From Candidatus Woesearchaeota archaeon (GTDB lineage Archaea > Nanobdellota > Nanobdellia > Woesearchaeales > SKIA01): a DNA stretch of 41,622 nucleotides. Of the stretch, positions 7,754-16,315 are shown piece after piece; position 1 is the first letter of the stretch; every line of letters starts with the position of its first letter. A program made the translations under genes and the position numbers. The DNA lies in contig SKHI01000012.1 of assembly GCA_007117065.1 (NCBI GenBank), positions 1 through 41,622 of the forward strand, written 5' to 3'. Below the pieces are notes generated by a model, which was given only the letters and a program-made list of their open reading frames with translations, had not been told where the DNA came from and did not search any database.

Positions 7754-9466
7754 TTAGTTGTATATTCTTCTCGTCCAAGCCTTTGTTTCGTATTCTTGTA
7801 CCATTCGGTGCGTATTAAAGTAATGCGCGAGACTGAGCGCGTGTACCATGTGCTCGCTCCATCTTTCTGGTTGATCATAATATATGTGCGTTATCCGCTC
7901 AAGTTGCTCATAAAGACTTATCTCGTCTCGTTCATCTTCTCTGTGTTCTATGATCCAGCCTGCTAGCGGGTCTTTTGTGATTCCTTCAATCCACCATCCA
8001 TCTAGAGTGCTGAGGTTGGGCACTGCGTTTGCAGTTGCTTTCATACCGCTTGTTCCACTTGCTTCTTTTGGCGGTATAGGATTGTTTAGCCAAAGATCGC
8101 ATCCTTGCGTCATTTTTTGTCCACACTCAATGTTATAATCTGGGATGAATACTATTTCTATATCTCCTTGGAGTTCTTGCGTGTATCGAATCACTTTTGC
8201 AAGTATATCTTTTCCTGCTTCATCTCGGGGATGTGCTTCTCCTGCGAAAATAAATTGTATTTTTTGTTGAGCAATACTGCGTAGTCGTTCTATGTCTGTA
8301 AACAATAAATCGGCCCGCTTATATGGCGCAAATCTTCTTGCAAACCCGACTGTGAGCACGTCTGGTGAGAGTTCTCTTCCTGTTTTTTCTTTTACAAATG
8401 CGAGGAGATCGTGTTTTGCTTGTGCATGTGCTGCACGCAACTCGTTGTGCGGTAATACTTTGTATGCGTGTTTTAGTATTCCTGGCTCTACTCGCCAGCT
8501 AGGAAGATGGGTGTCTAGCAGTTGTTGTATTGCTGTGTGCGTCCAAGTTGGAAGGTGTACACCATTTGTTATGGAGTCGATGGTATATCCTGGAAACATG
8601 TTTCTGCTTACTTCGCCGTGTTTTTTTGCTACGGCATTGCAGTATCGTGATAGGTTGAGTGCGAGGTACGTCATGTTACATTCGTAGTGTCCTGCTAAGT
8701 CTATGCTTTCCCACGCGAAGTCTTCCTCGCTAAACAGTTCTCGTAGCATACCGTAGTCGAATCTATCGTGTCCAGCCGGAACTGGCGTGTGAGTGGTAAA
8801 GACGTGTCCGCTTTTTACGAGTTCGTGTATTTTTGGTTTGTTAAACCCATAGTATTTTCCGAGATATCGCACGTCTTCGAGGGGCGCAAATGCTGCGTGT
8901 CCTTCATTCATATGCAGGGTGTGAATATTTCGACAGTTGAGCGCTCGTAAAACACGCTTTCCACCTATTCCTAAAATAGCCTCTTGTATGGCGCGCATAC
9001 GCGAATCGCCATCGTACAGCCTATCCGTATAGCCCCTGTCGTGTTCATGGTTTTCTTCTACTGCTACATCGAGAAAAAGTATGGGAACTATATGTCTTCT
9101 CTCACCCACAATAATTCCTACGCGCGGGAGAATATGTACCGTACGTCCTTGTAGTTGTAGACAGGTTTTTCCTTCTGGAAGTGCAATGGTGTATGCATCT
9201 ATGTCCCAGGGCTCAGGTTCTTCTTGCTGCCTTCCTTCAATAATATCTTGTCTGAAGTATCCTTTGTGATGAATAAGGGTAATTCCTACGACGGGCAATT
9301 CTAAGTCCGCACTACTATAAAGGGTGTCTCCTGCGAGTATCCCTAGTCCTCCACTGTATGTATGCACATCTTTTTTTAGCCCTATTTCCATGCTGACGTA
9401 TGCGATGTTTGCGTTGCGTATTATTTGAAGAATATAGTCTTTATTTTCTGGTTTATAGAATCCCAT
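7754..9466 (-). CDS. glgP: Alpha-glucan (glycogen) phosphorylase, short GT35 form
   Basis: A 570-aa protein of the short archaeal/bacterial phosphorylase type. It has the conserved N-terminal AYVSMEIGL with the glycine loop YSGGLGILAGD, and a C-terminal PLP site EASGTSGMKA with the Schiff-base lysine at about residue 476, followed by NLSTLDGWW. It releases glucose-1-phosphate from alpha-1,4-glucan using phosphate, in the cytosol. The regulatory N-terminal extension of the ~800-aa enzymes is absent, as usual for this subfamily. The promoter is shared with the DedA-like gene (TATA at 9502-9509). Here a short leader of about 12 nt would carry a GGTGAG Shine-Dalgarno-like motif (9473-9478). Phosphoglucose isomerase lies downstream in the region. 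Confidence 0.95.
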   Translation of the reverse strand: MGFYKPENKDYILQIIRNANIAYVSMEIGLKKDVHTYSGGLGILAGDTLYSSADLELPVVGITLIHHKGYFRQDIIEGRQQEEPEPWDIDAYTIALPEGKTCLQLQGRTVHILPRVGIIVGERRHIVPILFLDVAVEENHEHDRGYTDRLYDGDSRMRAIQEAILGIGGKRVLRALNCRNIHTLHMNEGHAAFAPLEDVRYLGKYYGFNKPKIHELVKSGHVFTTHTPVPAGHDRFDYGMLRELFSEEDFAWESIDLAGHYECNMTYLALNLSRYCNAVAKKHGEVSRNMFPGYTIDSITNGVHLPTWTHTAIQQLLDTHLPSWRVEPGILKHAYKVLPHNELRAAHAQAKHDLLAFVKEKTGRELSPDVLTVGFARRFAPYKRADLLFTDIERLRSIAQQKIQFIFAGEAHPRDEAGKDILAKVIRYTQELQGDIEIVFIPDYNIECGQKMTQGCDLWLNNPIPPKEASGTSGMKATANAVPNLSTLDGWWIEGITKDPLAGWIIEHREDERDEISLYEQLERITHIYYDQPERWSEHMVHALSLAHYFNTHRMVQEYETKAWTRRIYN

Positions 9467-9501
9467 TCTGCACTCACCTATATCTGTATGAACAAAAGCC
9501 T

Positions 9502-9509
9502 TTTATAAA
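9502..9509. promoter_or_regulatory. Bidirectional TATA element between glgP and the DedA-like gene
   Basis: The perfectly palindromic tttataaa is about 24 nt from the GTG at 9529 on the plus strand and about 39 nt from the glgP ATG at 9466 on the minus strand. It is the only clear TATA in the 62-bp gap, so both genes probably use it in opposite directions. Confidence 0.6.
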
Positions 9510-9528
9510 TTAATTGTTTTTTGTTTTT

Positions 9529-10146
9529 GTGGAGACCGAAAAGACGAAAATATCTCGAGTGTTTGCTTTTGAGACGCGTGAACATCTTCGTTTTCGCATC
9601 ATCGCTTTAGCTATTATCATCGCTATTAGTTTGTTTGGAGGATTTCTTGCGGTTACGAGCTTATTCTCTGAGGGAACTTCCTTGAGTGAAGTGTTCTCGT
9701 CTATTCGCCCTGATCTTTCTCTTCTTACTCCTTCAACATTGTTTTATAGTGGAGCCATTAGTGGATTATTTTTTTTCCCCGTTCCTCTTGAGGCCACGTT
9801 TTATCTTGGCGTCACAAATGGTAGCCCTGTTATCGCCAGTATTCTTGCCGTTATTGGAGGGTTTATTCTTGGAAATATTGTAAGTTATCTTATTGGGTGG
9901 AAGCTCTCACGCGCAGTTTCTCACCTTGTTTCTGCAAAGAAAATGTATGCTCTTCGTCGCAAAGTTAATACGTACGGATCCTGGGCCGTGCTTGTCGTAA
10001 ACATGATTCCTGCTCCCAGCCCCCTTCTCACCTTTAGTTTAGGAATCGCTAAGTATAATATTGCGCGCCTTTTTTTCTTTCTTATATTGGGCAATATCAT
10101 CAAGTTTTCTGTGTTGGGGTTAATCGTTACTTTTGGAAGCTTTTAA
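9529..10146 (+). CDS. DedA/VTT-domain (SNARE-associated-like) membrane protein
   Basis: About 205 aa with several transmembrane helices. It has the hallmark VTT-domain segments: the re-entrant-loop region around VPLEATFYLGVTNG, a glycine-rich helix (IGGFILGNIVSYLIGW), then NMIPAPSPLLTFSLGIAKY and a final helix. The family includes lipid and undecaprenyl-phosphate-type transporters or scramblases of the cell membrane; the substrate here is unknown. GTG 9529 was chosen because it lies ~24 nt after the TATA at 9502-9509; the TTG at 9514 would be inside the untranscribed promoter. Followed by two PRC-barrel genes in the same direction. Confidence 0.75.
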   Translation: METEKTKISRVFAFETREHLRFRIIALAIIIAISLFGGFLAVTSLFSEGTSLSEVFSSIRPDLSLLTPSTLFYSGAISGLFFFPVPLEATFYLGVTNGSPVIASILAVIGGFILGNIVSYLIGWKLSRAVSHLVSAKKMYALRRKVNTYGSWAVLVVNMIPAPSPLLTFSLGIAKYNIARLFFFLILGNIIKFSVLGLIVTFGSF

Positions 10147-10171
10147 GTAATAGTTCTTTCTTTCTTTGTAT

Positions 10172-10639
10172 ATGGAGCACCTTATTACTACTGCAGTCTC
10201 CTTTGAGCAGACTCGTGACGCCCGCACACTCTTAGGTAAGCGCGTTCTTGCCAAGAATGGCATGGTTGTTGGTAGAGTATCTCAAATTCGTTTAGATGCG
10301 AATCAGACTACTGTTGTGGGAATAGTCGTACGAAGAAATGTTTTTCGAAGAATATATATTTGTATCGAGTATGTCTCTCGTTTTACAGCCAAAGCAGTAT
10401 TTCTCTCCATTGACCCGTTCATTCTGTTTAGAAACAGGGCGATGTTTTCTTCTGATGGAAAACGTTTTGGTCGAGTAATTGATGTTTTACGGGAGCAAGA
10501 AACTAATACTATCACTAGCCTTATTGTTCGTCGACGGATATTTTGGAAGTTAGAAGTTCCTATTTCTGAGGTGAACCGAATGAATAAAGTGATTTTTTTA
10601 CATAAAAAGTATGATGAAGCAAAGAAATTCTTTACCTAA
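10172..10639 (+). CDS. PRC-barrel domain protein (tandem copy 1)
   Basis: A 155-aa protein with two PRC-barrel-like halves: residues about 20-75 (LLGKRVLAKNGMVVGRVSQI) and about 85-145 (MFSSDGKRFGRVIDVL). Both have the characteristic D/N-G-x-x-x-G-x-V turn. The family includes RimM-type and photosynthetic reaction-centre barrels; small archaeal members have no known function. ATG 10172 is preferred over TTG 10166. It overlaps the next, paralogous PRC gene by 29 nt and follows the DedA-like gene by 25 nt, suggesting one operon. Confidence 0.75.
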   Translation: MEHLITTAVSFEQTRDARTLLGKRVLAKNGMVVGRVSQIRLDANQTTVVGIVVRRNVFRRIYICIEYVSRFTAKAVFLSIDPFILFRNRAMFSSDGKRFGRVIDVLREQETNTITSLIVRRRIFWKLEVPISEVNRMNKVIFLHKKYDEAKKFFT

Positions 10640-11081
10640 TACTGCTCTTGAAGGAGCGATTACTTCTGAGGATGTTCTCGGCAAGGACGTTATTGATAAA
10701 GACGGGTTTGTTATTGGCGTTACGAGTAAGATATATATCGATCCTCAGAGCATGGCTGTTATTGGCGTTATGATCGATAAGGGCTTCTTGCGTTCGGGTT
10801 TAGTTGTTGGCGCCGATCTCATCTCAGATATTACTGATCACGCTGTTTTCTTGTCTTTTCGTCCCGCGTTTCGCTTGACCGGAATGCACGTATTTGACTG
10901 TGACGGAGAGTTAGTGGGTGTTGTTCGTTTTGTTTCTCTAGATTCTACCCAAACAAAGGTTATTTCTCTGGAAGTTCGTCGTCCTGGTCTTCTTGGTAAG
11001 ACCTTGTTAATTAGTGGTTCTGCTGTTTCTCTTATCGAGGATAATGTGCTCTTACATCTCTCTCTTTCGGACTTAATATAG
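10611..11081 (+). CDS. PRC-barrel domain protein (tandem copy 2)
   Basis: 156 aa, paralogous to the preceding gene, with the same two-barrel plan: LGKDVIDKDGFVIGVTSKI in the first half and MHVFDCDGELVGVVRFV in the second. The pair probably forms a heteromeric or adapter-like assembly; this is inference. It overlaps the upstream gene by 29 nt and the convergent phosphoglucose isomerase gene by 9 nt. Confidence 0.75.
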   Translation: MMKQRNSLPNTALEGAITSEDVLGKDVIDKDGFVIGVTSKIYIDPQSMAVIGVMIDKGFLRSGLVVGADLISDITDHAVFLSFRPAFRLTGMHVFDCDGELVGVVRFVSLDSTQTKVISLEVRRPGLLGKTLLISGSAVSLIEDNVLLHLSLSDLI

Positions 11082-12194
11082 GAGTCTTTTTTTTGTTGCT
11101 TGTTTGTATGTCTCTACTGCCGGTTGGTCAAACGCGTTTATCTCGAGAAGGGCTGCCAGATACATTGTAGCGTTCATCCATGTTTGCATAAACGCTCCTA
11201 CCGACTCCTCAGTTGGCTCTAATTCAATTGTGCTGTACGTTCTGTTATGTGTCGTGTAGGCTTCTTGTGTAGCCTCATAAATTGTTTTGTATAAGCTATT
11301 GGTATCAATTTCGTATGGTTGCATTACTTGTTGTGTGTGCTTTGTGTTTACGCGTACAAATATCGTGTGCGTATCATCCGGACCATCTAAGGCACGTTGT
11401 GCTATGCTGTGGAGATCAGTTGTTCCTATACTTATCGTTGGAAGCATCCCTTGAGCGTTTTTTCCCAAGCTTTCTGCAATGAGTTGTCTTACCCATTGTC
11501 CGAGATAAAAACTTTCTTTGTCAAAGAAAAAAAGGTTAAGTACGGGCTTGTTTGTTGCGTGTATGTCTGCTGCTACGTGTACTGCATCGTTTATTTGTGT
11601 TGCTTGTTTTGCTCCTGCAAGAAGATGTTGTATGTTTATTCCTAGTTGTGCTAACGGATATAATCCTACCGGACTAAATACGCTGTATCTTCCTCCTACG
11701 TGAGCGGGTATGATAAGTGACTCTTTTGTGTATAAAGGAGTGTTTTTTTCTGTTATCGTTGTGATAAGTGGTTCTTGGTATGTTTGTTGTTGGTTTTTAA
11801 GCAGTTCATAATTGACGCTTGTCTCTGTTGTAGTTCCGCTTTTGCTAATAATAATGAGTTCTACTTTGTTCTTTCGTTCATACTCTTTTTGTAATTGCCC
11901 TAAGAGACGGTGTATGTCTCTTGGATCTATGGTATCTGCGTAATAAATTGTTTTTTCGTTGTAGAGATAGCGCTCAATTGCTTGTACTCCAAGATTGCTT
12001 CCTCCTATTCCTACGATCACTAGTACGTCTGATTGTTTTTGTGCAGCGAGTATGGGACGTATGTCTTGGGCGTATAAATGAGTGCTCGCTCTTGGATCTG
12101 GTGCTTGAGCATCTATTATCTTTTTTTTCTCGCTCTCAAGTCGCTTTTCATATTCTTGCAAGGTCTTTGCTGTTTGGGCACTGCTATAGTTCAT
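11073..12194 (-). CDS. pgi: Glucose-6-phosphate isomerase
   Basis: A 373-aa SIS-fold isomerase of the classical PGI superfamily, not the cupin type found in many archaea. It shows IGGSNLG (63-69), SKSGTT (117-122), and GGRYSVFSPVG (167-177), which matches the PGI signature. It interconverts glucose-6-phosphate and fructose-6-phosphate. It is shorter than typical bacterial PGI (430-550 aa). A minus-strand TATA-like cttaaaaag (about 12215-12223) is 26 nt before the ATG, so the message is probably leaderless. With alpha-glucan phosphorylase and the FBPase-like gene it fits a glycogen/gluconeogenesis route. Confidence 0.93.
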   Translation of the reverse strand: MNYSSAQTAKTLQEYEKRLESEKKKIIDAQAPDPRASTHLYAQDIRPILAAQKQSDVLVIVGIGGSNLGVQAIERYLYNEKTIYYADTIDPRDIHRLLGQLQKEYERKNKVELIIISKSGTTTETSVNYELLKNQQQTYQEPLITTITEKNTPLYTKESLIIPAHVGGRYSVFSPVGLYPLAQLGINIQHLLAGAKQATQINDAVHVAADIHATNKPVLNLFFFDKESFYLGQWVRQLIAESLGKNAQGMLPTISIGTTDLHSIAQRALDGPDDTHTIFVRVNTKHTQQVMQPYEIDTNSLYKTIYEATQEAYTTHNRTYSTIELEPTEESVGAFMQTWMNATMYLAALLEINAFDQPAVETYKQATKKRLLY

Positions 12195-12375
12195 ATGTAG
12201 TATGGGTTATTTCCTCTTTTTAAGCGCTCTTTTTTTTATCAAGATTTTCTTCGATTTCTTGAGAATGTTCTTGTATCAGAATCTGCTGAGGCATCATTCT
12301 TGTTATATTTTTTGAGAAAACGGTTTTTGTCAAAATACTTGCCTAAAGATGATGACTGCTTTTTATTTGCACATA

Positions 12376-14973
12376 TTATTCAAAAAGAAATTCTATGTCT
12401 GCCTGACTGAGTTCTTTGTATATTCCCTGTTCTGTTTCAATTATTTCTTGTGCAAGTGCTTTTTTGGTCTCTTGCATAGCGAGTATTTTCTCTTCTACTG
12501 TTCCTTTGGTTATGAGCTTGTACACGAATACAGGTCTTTTTTGGCCTATTCTATGCGCTCTGTCTATCGCTTGTGCTTCTGCTTGGGGGTTCCACCACGG
12601 GTCTACGATAAATACATAGTCTGCTTCTGTGAGTGTGAGACCTACACCTCCTGCTTTAAGGCTGATAAGAAAGATTTCTGCTTCTCCGTTTTGGAATTGT
12701 TGTACGAGTTCCTGTCTATTTTTTGTTTTTCCATCTATGCGAAGAAACGTTTTGTGTTCAATAAGTTGTTCAAGTGCGTCAAGTATTCCTGTAAAACTGC
12801 TAAACACAAGTGCTTTGTGTCCTTCTGCGGTGAGTTCTGCAAGTTGTTCTGCAAGTACCTTGAGTTTATCTCCTACGAGCGGATATTGTTGGTTTATGAG
12901 TTTTGGATGGTTTGCGAGTTGCCGTAGTCGAAGTAGGCCTGTAAAGAGTGCCTGTTGTGTTTTTGTATCGTTTTTTTCTTTGAGTGCAAGCAGGAGGTCT
13001 TCTTTGTAGTACTCTTTTGTTGCTTGATAGAGTGCTTGTTGTTCCTCGCTGAGTTCTATGTATTGTACTTGTATTTGTTTTTCTGGCAGGTCTTTTGCGA
13101 CTGTTTCTTTTGTTCGTTGCAGTATAAATGGTTTAATAACTGTTTTGAGCTCATCATGATTTGTTGCGTACGTTTGCAAGAAATATTCTCTTGTTCCGAG
13201 AAGTCCTGGGTTTGCAAAGTTCATTTGGCTGTATAATTCTTCAAGGTTGTTCTCTATAGGGGTTCCTGTTACTGCTATGCAGTTTTTTGCTTGTATGCGT
13301 TGTACTGTTTGCGTGATCTTGCTGTAAACGTTTTTTATTGCGTGGCTTTCATCAAGCACAGCGTAGCCGTATGTTTTGTTGAGAAGAAGGTGCTCGTCAT
13401 TTCTGAGTGTGTTGTATGTGGTTATAATAAGTTGTTCTGTAAGCTCTTCTGCTCGTTGACTCCTTTGTGGGCCGTGATGTACTCTGCTTGTGAGTTGTGC
13501 AGAGAATTTTTTCTGCTCTACCTGCCAGTTATGTGCAAGGCTTGTCGGCACCACAATAATGCTTTGCTCCTTGGGATTTTCTTCATGGTATTTGGTGAGC
13601 ACCGCTAGCATCATTATTGTTTTTCCTAGGCCCATATCATCTGCAAGTATCCCTCCAAAACCATAGTTGTGCAGGAATCGTAACCAGTCATAGCCTGTTT
13701 TTTGATATGGTCTTAGTGTGGCGCTGAAATTATTTGGAAGGGGATATTCTTGTATGTGCGTGAATGCTTCAAAGCGCTTTTTTATCTCTGCGTAAAACGC
13801 ATCTGTTGTCTTGGTATCTGCTACTTCCTGTAAAGCCTCTGCTGCACGTAATTGTACGGGCGTTACTCTTGCTCTTGTTTCGTCTAATACTTCGAGCAGT
13901 CCTATAGTGTTCTGGAGTTTATTCACCCATTTTTCTGGCATTACTCCTGTGCTTTGGTCCGCAAGTTTTACGTACCTCTCTCCTTTTCGTAAGAGTTCTT
14001 TTAAAATGCTCAGAGGTATTTTTTCCTCACCTAATGTTGTTTCTATGCGTAGTTCAAGCCAGTCTTGATTTTGTTTGGTATCTACAGTTATGCGTGCTTG
14101 GGTTGTCGTTTTGTAGTGGAGTAAATTTTTTCTTCCATATACCTCAAATCCAAGTGAGAGGAGTTCTTGCACGTCCTCAGTCACCCATTCAAATGGGTTG
14201 TTATTCGGAGTATATCCATCGCGCACCGCACGAACATTATTTTTTTTGAATTGTATAATAAAGAATTCCTCTGTCTTTCTGTCTCTGGGAATGTGGATGA
14301 TAGTTCCTTCTCTGTATTCATATATCTCTTTTGTTGTTCCTGCCAGAAGCTCTTTTTCTGCGTATGCTATCCGTAATTCAATGAGGAGGCGTTGCTCTTC
14401 TTCTCGTAAATACAGTCTTGGTATGGGAGCATGTCTCTCTTGTACTATTGTTTTTTTTGTTAGTTTTGTTCTTCCAAGTCTTCCTTCATTATGATAATTT
14501 TCTTCAAGATAGGTTTTTGTAAACGTGCTTGGAATGTGTTGTTCGCATTGTTCTGACAGAATTCTTGTTGCCTCAGATACGTTTAGTTTGTATAGTTCTT
14601 CTCCTGTGTATGCCCATAGTTCCTCATGCCCAAATAGGCATCCTTTTATGTTTCCTGCATGTGTGTGCAGGTGTAGAGAGTCTCCTTCTATCTGTAAGAA
14701 AACATCTTGTTCTGGGAGTATACGAGTATTTTTTTGTAGTGTTATCTTGGGGAGTAGATTGAGTATTTGAAATTCTTTGTATTCATCTACGCCTTCTATG
14801 CGCGCATGTTCTTCTCCTTGTTTTTTTGCAGCTTCATAAAAGAGTTCATAAAACCGCTTTTCCTCCAATGTCCCGTCAAGTTGTATCAGCGATTCTAACG
14901 CTATGCATTGCTGTGCTTCTGTTCGTATTTCTATTGCAATATTATTGTTGTACGGGCTAATATGTATGTGCAC
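12376..14973 (-). CDS. SNF2-family (SWI2/SNF2) DNA translocase
   Basis: About 865 aa. The first ~415 residues form a regulatory/SWIM-like N-terminal region of unknown fold. The ATPase core follows: motif I ILADDMGLGKT (about 447-457), motif II VLDESHAIKN (about 544-553), TGTPIENN, and motifs V-VI LKAGGVGLTL and IDRAHRIGQ. It is a full-length Rad54/HepA-like double-stranded DNA translocase, probably acting in repair or transcription recycling. GTG 14973 is preferred to the longer TTG start at 14988 because it lies 24 nt from the TATA at 14994-15001. Divergent from the uracil-DNA glycosylase gene, sharing that promoter. Confidence 0.92.
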   Translation of the reverse strand: MHIHISPYNNNIAIEIRTEAQQCIALESLIQLDGTLEEKRFYELFYEAAKKQGEEHARIEGVDEYKEFQILNLLPKITLQKNTRILPEQDVFLQIEGDSLHLHTHAGNIKGCLFGHEELWAYTGEELYKLNVSEATRILSEQCEQHIPSTFTKTYLEENYHNEGRLGRTKLTKKTIVQERHAPIPRLYLREEEQRLLIELRIAYAEKELLAGTTKEIYEYREGTIIHIPRDRKTEEFFIIQFKKNNVRAVRDGYTPNNNPFEWVTEDVQELLSLGFEVYGRKNLLHYKTTTQARITVDTKQNQDWLELRIETTLGEEKIPLSILKELLRKGERYVKLADQSTGVMPEKWVNKLQNTIGLLEVLDETRARVTPVQLRAAEALQEVADTKTTDAFYAEIKKRFEAFTHIQEYPLPNNFSATLRPYQKTGYDWLRFLHNYGFGGILADDMGLGKTIMMLAVLTKYHEENPKEQSIIVVPTSLAHNWQVEQKKFSAQLTSRVHHGPQRSQRAEELTEQLIITTYNTLRNDEHLLLNKTYGYAVLDESHAIKNVYSKITQTVQRIQAKNCIAVTGTPIENNLEELYSQMNFANPGLLGTREYFLQTYATNHDELKTVIKPFILQRTKETVAKDLPEKQIQVQYIELSEEQQALYQATKEYYKEDLLLALKEKNDTKTQQALFTGLLRLRQLANHPKLINQQYPLVGDKLKVLAEQLAELTAEGHKALVFSSFTGILDALEQLIEHKTFLRIDGKTKNRQELVQQFQNGEAEIFLISLKAGGVGLTLTEADYVFIVDPWWNPQAEAQAIDRAHRIGQKRPVFVYKLITKGTVEEKILAMQETKKALAQEIIETEQGIYKELSQADIEFLFE

Positions 14974-14993
14974 TCTCCTCTTAAACAATACTC

Positions 14994-15001
14994 TTTTAAA
15001 A
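14994..15001. promoter_or_regulatory. Palindromic TATA shared by SNF2 and uracil-DNA glycosylase genes
   Basis: The octamer ttttaaaa is a perfect palindrome. Its centre is ~24 nt from the GTG of the SNF2 gene (14973, minus) and ~26 nt from the ATG of the glycosylase gene (15023, plus). The 49-bp gap holds no second TATA. One TBP site read in both directions would give two leaderless transcripts. Confidence 0.6.
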
Positions 15002-15022
15002 CACTACTGGTATGGTTTCGTT

Positions 15023-15553
15023 ATGTCTTGGGATGAATTGTGTGCTCGCATTAGCCAAAGTCCTTGTGGTCAGATGTTTCCTGGTACTTCTTGTGTCATT
15101 GGTCGCGGTTCATTAACCCCTGATGTCGTTTTTGTTGGTGAGGCGCCGGGCGCTGCTGAGGATGAACAGGGCATTCCATTTGTTGGTCGTTCTGGACAGT
15201 TGCTTGATAGGTGGATCTCTTTTTTAGGCGTTGATGACCGGTTTTATATCGTTAATGTCTTAAAATGTCGCCCTCCAGGTAATCGTAATCCCACTAGTGC
15301 AGAGGTTTCAGTCTGCACTCCTTTTCTTAATGAACAGCTTGCTTTCTTGCGTCCGCGTATAATTGTTTGTTTAGGTCGCTTTGCGATGCGCTTTTTCTTT
15401 CCCTCTAAGAAAAATATTCTTGCTGAAAGCGGAAAACTCATTGATAATCGGTTTGTGATACTCCCCCACCCCTCTTATTTTATTCGGAGAGGAGGGACTG
15501 GATGGGAGGAGTACCTTGAGCCAATAAAATCTATTCTATCCAATCCTGAATGA
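15023..15553 (+). CDS. Family 4-type uracil-DNA glycosylase
   Basis: A 176-aa enzyme with family-4 motifs: the catalytic GEAPGAAED (39-47), PFVGRSGQLL, KCRPPGNRNPT (81-91), and the C-terminal HPS. Family 4 removes uracil from DNA and carries a 4Fe-4S cluster on four cysteines. Here the second pair is present (C82 and C98, 16 apart as usual). The N-terminal C-x-x-C is not: only one Cys (C15) aligns, with Q12 at the partner position, and extra cysteines at C7 and C24. Cluster ligation may therefore be altered. The start at 15023 is set by the TATA 26 nt upstream. The 3' end overlaps dTMP kinase by 23 nt. Confidence 0.88.
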   Translation: MSWDELCARISQSPCGQMFPGTSCVIGRGSLTPDVVFVGEAPGAAEDEQGIPFVGRSGQLLDRWISFLGVDDRFYIVNVLKCRPPGNRNPTSAEVSVCTPFLNEQLAFLRPRIIVCLGRFAMRFFFPSKKNILAESGKLIDNRFVILPHPSYFIRRGGTGWEEYLEPIKSILSNPE

Positions 15554-16241
15554 TTGTAAGAAATGCCTTCACGCCTTGCTCGACCGTTGCGTCCACTGGT
15601 ATTTCCTTCCAACAAATGTCTTGTTCTCGAATATATTGAACAAACCACTCGCTAGCATAACCATTCGCTACTCTTGTTTGCACATCTTGGTTTTCAAACA
15701 CGTCTTGTTCTTTGTGTTTCATTCGATCTACAACTGTTTCTACTTCTTTAACGTGCAAGTAACAAACAAGGTCCGGTTTCTGTGTTTCTGCTATACGGTT
15801 TCCTTCAAGAGCGCGTAGTTCAACAAGAGATAGTGTTGGATCTAACGTTCGTTGGTACACAAGCGAACTCAACCAACTTCTGCTTTGAATGAGTGTTTGT
15901 CCTCTCTGTAGTGCAGGAAGGAGAACTGTTTTGAAATGTATTTCTCTGTCAATCGCGTATGCTTGTGCGAGTGTTTTTTGTGCGTAGCTTCTTGTCGTTG
16001 CTCGTATGAGCTCGTTTCTGATGACCAAACCCATTCCACTGTGCGTTGGTTCGGCTACAAAAAGGATGTCTGCATCCTTCAGGAGTATTCCGTTTTGCTC
16101 GTCCCTCTCTTGTGGCAGTCTTGCATGCTTTTGCTCAAATTCCGCTACATCAAATATGTCCTTATGCGCGTACCGTTCTTTGAGTGCATGCAGTAATGTT
16201 GTTTTCCCAGTTCCATCTATACCTTCAAGAATAATATACAT
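15531..16241 (-). CDS. tmk: Thymidylate (dTMP) kinase
   Basis: A 236-aa P-loop kinase that phosphorylates dTMP to dTDP. Motifs: P-loop EGIDGTGKTT (K13), an AEPTHSG segment like the family's REPGGT region, and QSRSWLSSLVYQ in place of the usual DRYxxS. The latter two are diverged, so a broader nucleoside-monophosphate kinase role is possible. A TATA-like element (about 16259-16271, minus) lies 26 nt before the ATG. Divergent from xerA and convergent with the glycosylase gene. Confidence 0.85.
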   Translation of the reverse strand: MYIILEGIDGTGKTTLLHALKERYAHKDIFDVAEFEQKHARLPQERDEQNGILLKDADILFVAEPTHSGMGLVIRNELIRATTRSYAQKTLAQAYAIDREIHFKTVLLPALQRGQTLIQSRSWLSSLVYQRTLDPTLSLVELRALEGNRIAETQKPDLVCYLHVKEVETVVDRMKHKEQDVFENQDVQTRVANGYASEWFVQYIREQDICWKEIPVDATVEQGVKAFLTIIQDWIE

Positions 16242-16315
16242 ATAATAGAGTGTACTGTTCTTATTTTTATACTCATATGCTTACGTATTTAAAGAGGAAA
16301 CGCTATTCGCATAAT

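Noticed and set aside
14034-14249. Plus-strand frames within the SNF2 gene
   Set aside because: They are shadows of a long gene with clear helicase motifs on the other strand.
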